Shown here one piece after another: positions 11,663 through 24,294 of a DNA stretch of 64,000 nt. How positions within the stretch are numbered: the stretch's first letter is position 1; each line of letters opens with the position of its first letter. The notes under the pieces were generated by a model. The model was not told where the DNA came from. It saw nothing but the letters and a program-made list of their open reading frames with translations, and made no database searches. This DNA comes from Parasponia andersonii (Eukaryota; Streptophyta; Magnoliopsida; Rosales; Cannabaceae): assembly GCA_002914805.1 (NCBI GenBank), contig JXTB01000259.1:500293-564292 (forward strand). The letters are read 5' to 3'. The translations under genes and the position numbers were made by a program.

Positions 11663-14465
11663 CTAGTTTCTCTTGGTAACCAAGGTAAGTAAGAAATCTT
11701 TGTAGTTCCCATTAGCGGTCTCTTCAATTTTCTTGGTTAAGGCAACTCCATACTGATTTTGGAACTCATCTCTTATCTGCTTAATATCGATGTCAGTTCG
11801 AGTAATGATTATTCTAGTCAGTGCTTTCTTCACTTTCTTATCTGCTTCATTCTTCAAAGCTGCATCTAACACCTAAATTGACATGAAAAGAATTTAATTT
11901 TCATAATAGTAACTAGTATTTTGGTAAAATCAAGATATATACCAATCATATATGGAAACTTGTTATGTAGTTTTGGTCAGAACTAACCTTAGTGAAATAT
12001 TTATGAGGAGCACAGAGGCATTGAACTGTCTCTTTCAACCTCAATTCTGCATCAAGATCCTAATCATCAAAAGAGCAAAATATATAAGGAGTTAAATTCA
12101 AAAATTAGGTTACAAAAAGGAAGAATTGCATATGCAAATGTTCAAGTAAAACTAACTAATGCTTTATTAGATATCACGTTCTAATTTAACAAAATGATAT
12201 ATGGAATGCAATATTTGTATAATATGATGTATGAATTCATTACCTCATCTAAGTTCTTGTTAGAAATCTTATTGTATTGCTCACATACTTTCTTGAGATG
12301 AGGCTTGCTCCTAGTGGTTAATACCTTCAAGACTTCATCATCTTCAAGGAGACTCTTCTTATCAGCATTCTTAATAGCATTAGCAAGTGCCTCTGCATCA
12401 GATTTTGCGTCGTCATCTTTGACCCTTTTTCCTTCATATCTATAGGCACTCACTAGTGCAACCAATAGCTGTTCAATTCCCAAAAACACAAACAGGAACT
12501 AGTTAGTAATGCCTTGTTAAATATAACAACTTCGAGTTGAACAAAACTCGTTTTAATTTTAAAGATCTTTTGGATCCCGATGGGGCTTTTGGGCCAAGAC
12601 AAGTGGGCTTCAACCAAAAGCCCATCTGCCCACACAAGCTTATTTGCACAAAAATATCAGGACCTTTTCATAGATAGTTGTTTTAAGAAAAGTACGGCTT
12701 ATTAGCATATTTTTTAAAAGAATAATTACAAAAATGAAAACACCAAACTGCAAAAGTAACTCAATATTGCTGAAAAAAAAAAAAGAGCAACTCACAACAT
12801 AATTTCCTACAAGATATCCCAAATCAATCAATTGATTGCTTTATGAGTGATCTATGGGCCACGACACCTCGTGGACTACTCTGGTGTCCACTTTGACATC
12901 TAGTTTAAAAAAAAAAGTTTTAGAAAAAAACCTAGTATAATTACATTTAAGTACTTCATTTATTAGTTTAAGAATAGACAATGAAAAATTGATGTACTAA
13001 GTAAAAGAACATTTTCATTGTCTCTTTTTTAAACAAAAATTATAAATTACCTTATGTTCACTGCCCTTGATGTAGTGAGCAGCGTCTTCTTCAATGGAGT
13101 GGTCAAAGAGGGAATGGTAAGCCCTCCTAACTCCCAAAAGCTCTTCTGATGATCTAGTGCATGCAATCTCCACAATCAAACTGTATGATTGTGGCCCCCT
13201 TTTGATGGCCTTCTTTGCCAAATGAGCATCTCGTTCCCATGGGTGCATGGTCCACAAAATGACAGCATTCTAATCAATCATAACCCAAATACAAAATATT
13301 TGGTTTAGTAGTTAACGTAGCCATATGAGGTCCAAATCGGCAATTTTGTTAGATAGTTAGCAGCAGTGGAGTCACTTGCGTTACAGAGAGGCAATCGCTC
13401 GCAATTTTATTTTTCTTTTCAGATAATATGTAACTATTTTTTTGAAAGTTAGTCTTCTAATGTCTTCTAAACTCAGTTTTAGAGCTTATAAAACTTTTAG
13501 TATGCATTTCAAATTTGGCTCTTCCTATAATTATAGTACATGTGATATTTGCCCCAACTCCACTAAATTCCAAGTTTCGCCTCTAATAGTTAGCTCTACC
13601 AATCTATAAATTAATATTCATCACGCCTAAAAAAAATTCTATAAATTAATATTCCATTCCGTAAAGGGGACCATTAATACTCAACATCATACATATCATA
13701 GCAAATAATTAATTTATACTTTTTCACAAGTGTAATATGAGTAGTGGACTCCCACTAACGTGTTTCTTAAATAATTTTGTCGTTTTGATATTTAAATCTT
13801 TTAAATTTAGCATTGTTTTAGTTTAAAGTCAATTGAGATGAAAATACATTTTACATCATGATATTTTTGTTCTTATACTATGGCTTTTTAGGCACTCATA
13901 GTGTTAACGGATTTATATCCGCCATCTTATTGCTACGTCTAAAATCTTTTGTCAAATTTGAGCTATATGACGAAGTTTAGTCTCGACAATAGAAGTCTAT
14001 AACGAAGATTATTTTGCAATATTTAAAGAATAAAAGGAAAAAAAAAACCTTAAAACGCAAAAATTCTTGTTCAAGGCCTTTGACAATGTCTTCGTGCCAG
14101 CGCTCAAAGTGACGCTCATCTTGGACAAAGAAATTCAGAGATCCCTTCCGAAAATAGTGTCTTTCTTCTGGTTCCCATTTTCCTAGAATTGTTATCAATG
14201 ATTTCTCGTCCACTCCAAGTCCTTTTATTCATAAAATTGATAGTACATTAAGTCACATTTTTTTTAGCTTTTATGATTTAAATCTTTAATTTTATAAATA
14301 AAAATCATTAAAATGAAAATAAATTAACTATAACTATTTTTCTCAATTAGAAACATACATAATTGTATTAGCACTAAGAACATGGAAAATAATTTTTTTT
14401 TTTAAATATCAAAATGCACCTGATAAAGCCTTGGTGAGATGCTGAACCTCCTCAAAGAGAGTCAT
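11663..14465 (-). CDS. Annexin D4-like (six exons)
   Basis: Annexins bind acidic phospholipid membranes, usually in a calcium-dependent way. Exons in transcript order: 14465-14420, 14221-14049, 13269-13051, 12468-12244, 12059-11988, 11872-11663. All have GT..AG borders, and the phases join into 945 nt, 314 aa, which is the usual annexin length. Recognisable blocks include GLGVDEKSLITILGKW (repeat 1), LWTMHPWERDAHLAKKAI, RSSEELLGVRRAYHSLFD (repeat 2), LLVALVSAYRYEG, LTTRSKPHLKKV (repeat 3), and TRIIITRTDIDIKQIRDE with YKDFLLTLV (repeat 4). The order and wording match Arabidopsis ANN4 closely. Canonical GxGT calcium loops are absent: repeat 1 has GLGV and repeat 4 has none. Calcium binding is therefore probably altered, as in D4 types. 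An in-frame ATG at 14522 would add 19 residues; 14465 fits the family better. The gene is head-to-head with the D3-like annexin. Confidence 0.92.
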
Positions 14466-14522
14466 TTTGTGTGATTGAAGTTTGAGAAGACAGCCAACTA
14501 AAGTTAACAGAGAGGGAGACAT

Positions 14523-17500
14523 TTTCCGCCTTCTGCAATGCTAGATTTATATCAACCAAAAAGGGCATTTCAGTCATTTTAAATTTAATGCGTAACCAAC
14601 ACTTATTTAAGGACATAGTATTTTTGGGATACTTTATTAACGGAAGTCCAGCAATATTATATACTGTTCCATTCTAACTTACCAGAAATTGTTATTTTTC
14701 TTATTTAAAAAATATTATCTTAGCATAGAATAACAAATTAAATTTTAAAACAACAATGTTCTCTTTCTCTTATTTCAGTTTTTTTTTTTTGCCAATCTTT
14801 TTTCTTTTTTTTTTTAAATAACTAATGGTCAAAAAAAAAATTCCTCATTTAGTTGGATCAAACGAGATTTTTCGAACTTAAAAATCAAAAATATTTTAGT
14901 GCCCTTCCGTTTTTCTCCAAACGTAGAAGCGAAAAGTCCAAGTTAGACGTATCAAAAAAAAAAAAAATTTAAAAAAGGTCCAAGATGATAGAATGATAAT
15001 GCTGACAATTCTCATAAACTTTTGTTTGCCAAAAGATCACATAGGCAGATGCCAGTATGCCACGCATACATCAGATAATTGTATTAATTATATGGTCAAC
15101 TAATTCTTTGTCAGTTTGCATGTCAAGCGTTTTTATCTTTCATTACATTATAAAAATACAATGAATAAATTTCTATGGCCTTTAAAATGTTATTAATTTC
15201 AGAATTAGTCGTTATGGAATAAACAATAATGTTACTGGCATCTTAAAATGTAAATTACTATATTAAGTGTTAATTTTTAATTAGAAGATGAAATTAATAT
15301 ATTGAATGATTTGATGCTTAGTACTTTAAGTTTCCCTTTAGTTTTAGTGAAAAAAAAATAAAAATAGAAGTGCCTTTTTTCAAATTTTGTTTTTTTTCTC
15401 TCCACTATGTTTTCCTTTCGTACTACAAATTCTCTTGATTCATGGTACTTTCGTGTACTGTAAAGAAAATTATTCTCTAGTGCCTTTTACCATTATCATT
15501 GTTCACTATTGTTCTTGATTATAAAACCTTAAACGTAAACTATTCTAGGTTTTGATCCATTAAAGGATTATGGCACGAGTTCATACCTTAACAATTAACG
15601 CTTTAACGGATGTGATTGAGGGAGCGTTAAAAGTACATCAGTTTATTATTTACTATCTTATATGTGTATTTATTCTTATTCATATAGAGGTATTTTTATT
15701 AGGAAAAAAAAAATAATTAAACGACGGTTGAGAGGAAATGAATACTGTGGGAAGTCGGCAGTGATCCACCCTCCATTAAATTATTCCTGTGGGAGATAAG
15801 TATAAAAAAATGTTAGATATCAATTCCGTTAAAAGATCAGCTATTTTTCCAGCTTAATTGAAGGGTAAGCACATCCTTGCAACGAAGTTCTTCTCTTTGT
15901 AATTCTTTTTTTCCCTAGAAACATTTAAGATATTTTGGTACTAAATAAATTTCTTTGGAGGAAAAATACAATTACATAGATGACGTTAGATGTACTAAGA
16001 TTGTTATAAAATTTTTAATACCAACAGATGTGATATATAAGTTAACATTATTTAATTAGTGTATTAAAAATTATCACACATAAATTAATCATATTCATCC
16101 ATTTAATAATTCCAATTCGCATGTTGCATATGATGTTATTAAAAATTTAGTATAAATTTTAAAATACTTAATATTATTCTTATATAAAAATATGTGTATT
16201 TTAACTTCTTATAATTTATAAGAGTTGTTATTTCAAAAAAAAAATAAAAAATTAAGAGAGTTGTTTAATGTTAATCGTTATTATTGTATTCGATCACAAA
16301 TCTTTAGACCATTTGCAAACTGTAATAGATATGAACTATATACAACTTTGCATGTTTCACGTGTACCTTTTTTTTTTTTTGGGACATTACTAAAGTCGTC
16401 ATTATGGACCCTCCGATCATAAATATCGAAAAAGACATTTGAAAGTAATATATTTTCTTCCTTTTTTTTAAAGTGAGTTTTAACTAATAATTCTTATTTA
16501 TTATAAATTTAAAAAAAAATACCTCGTACTATTCAATACTATTTAATCCCCGTCACGTTCTATTAGGAATAATAAATTTTACGCTTATATTGATGTGACT
16601 AAGACCAAAATTTTAAGTAATAGATGCTCTTAACATTTACTTTGGCCATTTCATCTTTATTAAATAATCCGATTTCTTTGTCTTCCTTACGGATCTATTC
16701 TAATAGTTATCCAACAATTTAATTTGGACAAATTTTGTAAAAATTAGAAGTGGCATACTATTGAGAAAAAAATATTATTTGTTCAGTGTTTCAAATAAAA
16801 ACTATAATAACTGGTAATTAATTTTTATGCATTATAAATTTTTTCCGTTAAATTTGTGTTTATTTTTTATTTTTACTACAATATTATGTTAAGAAATATA
16901 TAATTCAACATAGGTGTTAACTATTATATGAAACTTACGAACCTCATTCCAATTAATGCGCGCCTGGCATGCCGTTGCGATAATTAATATGTACTTAATT
17001 AAATCCCGTCAAGACAAAGTAAGAGCCACTAAATTAATAAGAAACCAGAATTATCTACTTAATTAAAACAATATCTTACGGCGTATGTTTATATGCCCTG
17101 TGTGTTTCCACAAAAAAAAAAAAAAAAAGAAAGAAAAAGAAATGGAGCCACGTTTGAGTTTTTTAAATTATTAATATACTTAACAGTCAAAATGTCGTGA
17201 AGATCTAAATACAGCTAAGCTCGATCTTCCCCTTTCTTAAAATCGTGTACAAGATATTATATATTTATATATTCTAGGTCGTCTAACAAATCATTCTCAT
17301 CTAGTCTTCTATTTATACTGACTGATATCCAAGTTCAGAAAAAGAAAAAGAAAAAAAAATGAAATTAAGAAAGAAAAGTGATGTGATTGATGAGCTGGAA
17401 CTTTTAGTGGCGATAGTGATTGATGAGTTGGAACTCTTTGTTAGTTTCATTCTTCTTGGTTTTTCTTTTATTTTGCATCTTGTATTATTTTTTTTAATAA

Positions 17501-19452
17501 AATATTTCTATCCTTAGCTCACCCATCAATAGTTCTATTTTAGTTTTGTGAATTATGTCAATAAGACGAATAGATCTCGATTATCACTTATAATAGTCTT
17601 TACATTCAAATTTTGTTAAGAGAAAACTATGAAAGCGATGATGTGCACATTAAACTATAGGTTCTTACTCTTTTATTCGCAAGTTTATTGATTTTTAATG
17701 AAAAGAATAATAACAGGAAAAGAGTGGAAAAGAAACGAGAAAGAACTAAGAAAGTTGTATAATGTAAAAGACAGCCTAACAGTAGTGCTAGCTCAAAATT
17801 ATGCTTAGTCCGTGAACCTTGTGATTTTTGCGGACTGTTTGAAGGGTTTGTTTTAAAAAAATCCTTTTTTCTAAAATAAGATTAAACTCATATACATTAA
17901 TTTATCTCTTATTTTTAAGAGAAATTATATTTACAATGAGTGTTCTTAAATCTCAGATGATCAAACTATATATGGTTAGAATTAAATTATTATTCCTTGA
18001 AATAATGACAAAAATATTCCATGAATTTGATGAAATGCTCATTATATTCCTCAGCTTTCATAACTAACAAAAATATTTCTTATCATAACCAATTTCATTA
18101 TTCTCTAATTTGATGAAAATTAAGTAAGAAATGTTTTTAATGACCACGATACTCTTACCTAAACATAATTAATTAGCTAAAAATTAAAAGTCTCTTTGAA
18201 AAAGATTATGTAAGACTTTTAATCCATATTCTCAATCAGTTTTATCTTCTTTTATTTATTTTTTTTTTTTTGGAAAAGGACACTCCATTTGTCGCCGATA
18301 TACCATTATTTGTTGTTTTTTTTTAATCATATATGTTCGGTTGCAAGTTTGGAGGAGAGTAATTTTTTCTTTTTGTAAGTCAATTTTGATTGATTAAATA
18401 AAATATTTATCAAATTTGCTTAGTTATATGTATTTGCTTTTTCAGGATATATTGATCATTTCTTCAAAATCTAGAGGATAACTTTGTTTCATATAATTCT
18501 TTATTTCTTCTCAACTAAGGGGGAAAAAATACACAAAAAAAAAAACTTCAAATATTGAGAACCAAAGTTCAAATGCGAAGCCCTTTCAATTATTTTTTTA
18601 TAAAAAAACAAATAAAAGAAATTTTGTGAATTTTTGTCCAAAAAAAATTTGTTCATACATGAAAACCTTTACAGTTGTTGGTTACTTTATTGACCTATCC
18701 TTATGTTAATTAATATCGTACCGTATTCGTCATTATGATAATTAAATATCATGTGTTTTCGTTTTTAAAAAGTTATATATATTGAATGTCATATGCAAAG
18801 ATAACGCATTCAAATGCCATAGAAACAAAATAAAAAGAAAATACATAGCGTTTAAGACAGAACATAGTTAGTTGTTGAAATTCACCAATTACATTCACAA
18901 GCGAGAAATAAAAATATATCGTATGCTTAAATTCGAATTAGGTAGCATTTTGTAGCGAAAACAGTAATTCACACAATGACATTGAGCAAATGAATAGCCA
19001 AAGCAAAATGACATTTTAAAGTTTAGAGAAAATAAAAAAATAAAAACAGTAATTCACACATTAATTTTGGTGAGTTTTATACTTTTATTCATTCATTAAT
19101 AATTAAATGACACGTTTATTTTATTTCATTTTTGTTTTCGACGCATGTTATAACATTGGCACACACCCATAAGACGTAACGTATAACTGCAACTTTTATT
19201 CGCAGCATTAACTACAACTATTATTCGTAGGATTAATACTATTAACTCTATTAATGTACGGTTGATCTTTCTTTCTACTATCATTATTACATTTTTAAGA
19301 CAATTGGGAATTCAAGTAATGCTTGTCCTTAACCGAAATAATAATAATAAAAAAAAAGGGACCCATATCGAATTATATTTAGAACCGCCAGGCTCAGTGA
19401 CAGTCTTCTATCATCATTTATTACTATTTTCAAGGATTGTTTCTTAAATTAA

Positions 19453-19486
<34 letters not shown>

Positions 19487-19604
19487 GAGAGTAGATTTAA
19501 GAGGGTATTTTGGTCAAACGAAATAGGTTGCATATAGTAATTTGGGATACGACGAGCGAAGTTTGTGGGGGTGACAGAGGAACGACCGGAAGAGTAACCG
19601 AAAT

Positions 19605-19608
<4 letters not shown>
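14523..19608. other. Intergenic region between the two divergent annexins
   Basis: About 5.1 kb of AT-rich sequence with no coding signal in any frame and no clear retroelement. It holds the promoters of both annexins, each probably within the first few hundred bases upstream of its start. Poly-A/T tracts are frequent (14376-14405, 14777-14815, 17113-17129, 19456-19487). I see nothing else that can be named. Confidence 0.5.

Positions 19609-19643
<35 letters not shown>
19609..19643. promoter_or_regulatory. GA microsatellite in the annexin D3-like 5' region
   Basis: A near-perfect GA run lies 45 bases upstream of the first in-frame ATG (19688) and about 140 upstream of the canonical start (19781). 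GA/CT tracts are common in plant core promoters and 5' leaders and can bind BPC/GAGA factors. Its presence here suggests it lies in the 5' UTR or core promoter. Confidence 0.6.
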
Positions 19644-19646
<3 letters not shown>

Positions 19647-19780
19647 GAGAAACGGCCGCTAAGGCCTAAAGTAAAGAAAGTAACAAAATGAAGAGTTTAT
19701 TTGGTAAGCTTAGCAACAAGTCAGGACGCAAAAAGAGTGGTTTGGCTGAAGCAATTTCGTTTTCGGAACACAATAAAGGA

Positions 19781-22700
19781 ATGGCTACACTCACTATACC
19801 AGATATTGTTCCATCTCCAGCTCACGACTCTGAAGCACTCAAGAAAGCTTTTGATGGTCATTTCTCTTCTCTCTTTTCATTTATTATTATTATTATTATT
19901 ATTATTATCATTTGCAATAATATGTTAAATGAATGCATGAAAGCTTTTATCTATTTTCTCCAGGTTTTTTTTTTTTTTTTTACATGTTTTTAGCTTGGAA
20001 TGGAGATTAATTCATATTGTTTTCCTGCAAAAATCATAATATGATACTATTTTTTTATTTATTATTGTCTTAAAAGACTGAATATTTTATTTTATTTTAT
20101 TTTTGTGGTTTGAATGGATGTAGGATTGGGAACAGACGAGATGGCAGTAATAAGGATATTAGGACACAGAAATGCAAGCCAGAGGAGAAAAATTAGAGAG
20201 ACTTATCAACAACTTTACAATGAATCCCTCATTGACCGTCTCTTTTCTGAACTCTCTGGAGATTTTCGAGTATGCTTTCCCTTTTTTATTTTATAAAAAC
20301 AAAAATCTTTTTCTCTTTTGTCATCATTGTTTTCATCAAAACCAGAAAAAAGAAAAATCCAATTTCAAATTTCAATTTGTGGTTATAGTCAAGCTGACCC
20401 TTATAATTGTTTTTCTTCTTTTCTATTGTCAACGTTTTTTGATGAGATTTTCTATTAATTGCTTTTTGCAATTGAATTAAGAATTTTTGTTACTTTTTAA
20501 TTCTAGAACTATATTTGGTAGAGTGGAAAAGTGGAAGGGTGTGAAGAATCTTGCAAGGAAAACTGAAAGAATTTATGTAAGTTCCTTAGTGAAGTGGAAC
20601 AACCCACAAAACCAAATTTTAGAGGCTAGAACTGTAAAGGAGAATACTTTACTGCATAATTATTATTATCTTTCTCCTTTAGTTTGACATTATATGTATA
20701 ATTTTATTATTTATCTTCCTATTTTTTCGTTTCCTCCTATATAACTGAATAAAATACATTCCTCCCTCTTCATTTACAGATTGCTATGCGTATTAAATTT
20801 TTTTATCTGGAAATAAAAATTAAAAGAATAAATCAGAAACAATTGTCTATGTTGGGAAAAAAAAAAAAAAAAACTTATTAGAATCTTATTGATTATGATC
20901 ATGTTGCTATGGTAAAAAAGGAAGCGGGGCAATTTTAGTCAGCTTTAGACATGAAATGAGGGGCATTTTGGAGATTTTTTGTTGTTTTGAAAATATTTCC
21001 ATGTTCAATGAGTTGCTTAAGATGCTTTTACTAGGATAAAAAGGAGGAAGAAGAAAAGTAAGACACATAGTAAACTCTACACTCTATATGCAGATTCAAA
21101 GTTTTTATTATGTATTTTGTTAATGTTAGTGCTGAACAGAAATATAAGTTGAACAGAAAAGCATTCAGAACAGAATAATTAGGAAAGATTAAGAAGAGAA
21201 ACAACGAAAACAAAGAATCAAAATGCAGCAGACGATTTACTAAGGTTGAATATTGAGATGCCCATAATCCGTGAAAACGGTAACACTAATTTTAACATTA
21301 TAATCATTTCAGAGACCTTTTCAGCTATCCTATATATGATAATGAGCTAGAGGTGTAGCCTAATACATCAAATAAGAAGAGTTGGGTTGATAGCTGAAAC
21401 TTTGTTCGCTTCCATGTCATTATTGTAAATCTCCTCTTTGTCATATAAATCAATTTTTGAAGATTCTAGAAATGTTGTGTAACAGAAAGCAATTATTTTG
21501 TGGACATCTGATCCTCCTGAAAGGGATGCAAAACTGGCACAAGATGCCCTGAAGATGAGTAAGAAAGATGTTAAACACCTGAAAATCATAGTTGAGATAG
21601 CATGTGCATCATCTCCTCACCACTTGATGACAGTGAGGCAAGCTTATACTTCTCTTTTTGATTGTTCTATGGAAGAGGATATTGCCTCAAACGTTTCCCC
21701 TTCCCTCAGAAAGGTAAAAAAAAACATACACTGACGACTTAGAACTCTCTGAAATTATCTTCTACGGTTATGTGTGGATAAGTTTTCTCTTAGCCTAATT
21801 GGTGACCTTAGCTTTGTAGAAAGATAACTGGATTGAAGGGGTCGTCTTAACGTGTAAAATGTGTGTATTGCAGCTACTAGTGGGTCTAGTGAGCTCTTAC
21901 AGGTATGACAAAGAGGTGGTGGATTTGGTTGTTGCCAACTCAGAGGCATCTAAGCTACATGAAGCCATCAAAACAAAGCAATTGGATCATGACAATGTTA
22001 TATGGATACTCAGCACTAGGAACTTCTATCAACTAAGAGCAACTTTCGAATCCTACAAGATGACCTATGGAAACCCGATTGAGCAGGTTTGCCATAGTAA
22101 AAAATTTCCTTATTTTTGCTTTATTTCTATTCAGTGCGGAAATGATTTGGAAAATGTTCTTGTCAGGATGTGAAGAGTTGTGGGAATGGCAATTTAGAAT
22201 CTCTCCTTAAAGTGGTTATTTGTTGCTTAGAATCACCTGAGAAGCATTTTGCAGAGGTAAAATTCTCTCTCTTTACAGACTTGCGAGAAATGTTATATTT
22301 GCAACTAGTAATGTCACGACCCAAAATCCGGGCTAGTGGCAGAAAGGGAATTTCACAAAGGTGGGAAATTCCTTGATTTATTTGAAAAATGTCAAAAGTT
22401 CTAATTTTTATAAAAACGGTCTATTTAAATAAAATAATTAGAATTCCATCCCGTGAACCACTCCCACAGTTCGTATACACCATCAAACATGGATTGAAAA
22501 TTATTTGAAAATGCGAAATTAAATATAAAACCCAACATCATCATCATCCACAACAGAAGTCAAACACTAGAATGGCATACATAAGTTTGCAGACAAAATG
22601 GAAAAGCAGTAATTTCGGTTCGATGCTAACACAAAATCCAAATAGTTCAAAGACTACGACAACAAACTCCTAGCATTGCCAAGAGGCGAACTGCAATCAG

Positions 22701-22861
22701 GATTACCTCTTACTCCTCTTGATCACTAAGATCGCACTGGGCACCACCTGAGAAGGAAGGTAGGGGGGTGAGCATACAATGCCCAGTAGGAAATTAGTTG
22801 CCTTGAAGAAAACAGTTCAGTGATGGAAATCTCTTGCATGGTTAGTTCAAATCTAAAACAG

Positions 22862-22910
<49 letters not shown>

Positions 22911-24261
22911 CCAAACTGAGAGCTAATATATATAAAACAGTGTAATCAAAACCATCAATCCATATGCACATGATACAAATCAACCCATACCCATGAACTC
23001 ACATCCTCTCATCTATGGAAACCTAAGATGATGGCACTAAGTGTACCTAACAGCCTGTCTGATACCTAAGCCCATACTCGGAGGGGACACCCATGTGTCG
23101 CATACCAAACCTGGAGGGGCAACCGAATTACCTACACATGTCAAATGGGGAGGTAATCAGAAGTAACAAGACCTCGCGTGAGTTTACGGACTTTCACCGA
23201 TGGTGAGGCACGCAGCGCCACACTATAAAACCCACGATGCTAACACGGTGCTCATGTATGATCTATGACATGTGCAATACAGAACTGAAGTGTAAAAACT
23301 ACTATACTCTGGTTTTTCAGTAAAACATGCATAATAGGGTCTTATAGAAAAATGGGCAGCATAACGGCTCTATTTTTGATATACCCAAAATGACCTGCAC
23401 ACAGCAAACTCCCAGAGCAGTACAGTATATATCGTATAACCAGATTCCATCACATATAATTCAAATCATTAAAAACACACTTGTTCTTATATACTGCAGA
23501 AAATAAGTTTTAACTCAAAAACAGTATAAAACGAAGGTAACTAAACCCCTACCTCACCGGAATAGTGACATCACGCTATTGAGTCTTCAAGGTGTCATTG
23601 ACGATCGCCCGGAAGATCGGTAACCAATTCCAAGTCCTCGATCGTCCTCTTGTGAAAAACCAACTTTCTCACCGAAGCTTCAATTCCACAAACGGACTTC
23701 TTCACTGAATTCCTAGCACCCAAAATAGCTAGGTTAGACATATAACTTGTCCAATTCGGGTCTGCGCCCACACCGGATCGGTGGCACGCAAAACAAGACA
23801 AAATCTTGACCGTCCGATCTCGATTTTCGTGCCGATCACCAAACCACACAATATATATATTAAACTTCTCCATTTTCTGAGTATATTCCAAAAATGAACT
23901 CAAAAATACAATTCAACGGCCGGATCGAAAACTAAAATTCAAAAACTCAAAATACCTAAAAATGACAATTTTTGATCCGGACAGTATGGAGTTGAGATTT
24001 ATATACCTTGATGATCTTTGCAATGATATGAATCCAACGGGACTAGTTTGGAGTCGAATGGACGTCAGAATCTTTGCCGGCGGCTAAAAATCTGAAATGG
24101 GTCAAAACGGCTTTTATGGAGTTTTCCGGCGAACCGAGCAGCGGCAGTAAGCGGCGAGGGACGGCGGAACTTCGTGGCAACACGGCGAGTCGACACCGGC
24201 TGGTCGTCTGGCCGGACGATGGCGGGGCGGCGGCGTGGCTTCTTTCAGCCGTGAGAGAGAG

Positions 24262-24294
<33 letters not shown>

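Noticed and set aside
14466..14522. Upstream in-frame ATG (14522) as the start of the D4-like annexin.
   Set aside because: The 19 added residues have no counterpart in D4 annexins, whose N-terminus aligns with the Met at 14465. Kept as an alternative only.
20487..20687. A 66-codon open frame within the D3-like annexin.
   Set aside because: It lies wholly inside intron 2, matches no annexin segment, and the flanking exons join correctly without it.
22726..22983. A minus-strand frame with an Ile/Tyr-rich repeat resembling a membrane segment.
   Set aside because: The apparent hydrophobic repeat is the translation of a TA microsatellite in the solo LTR.
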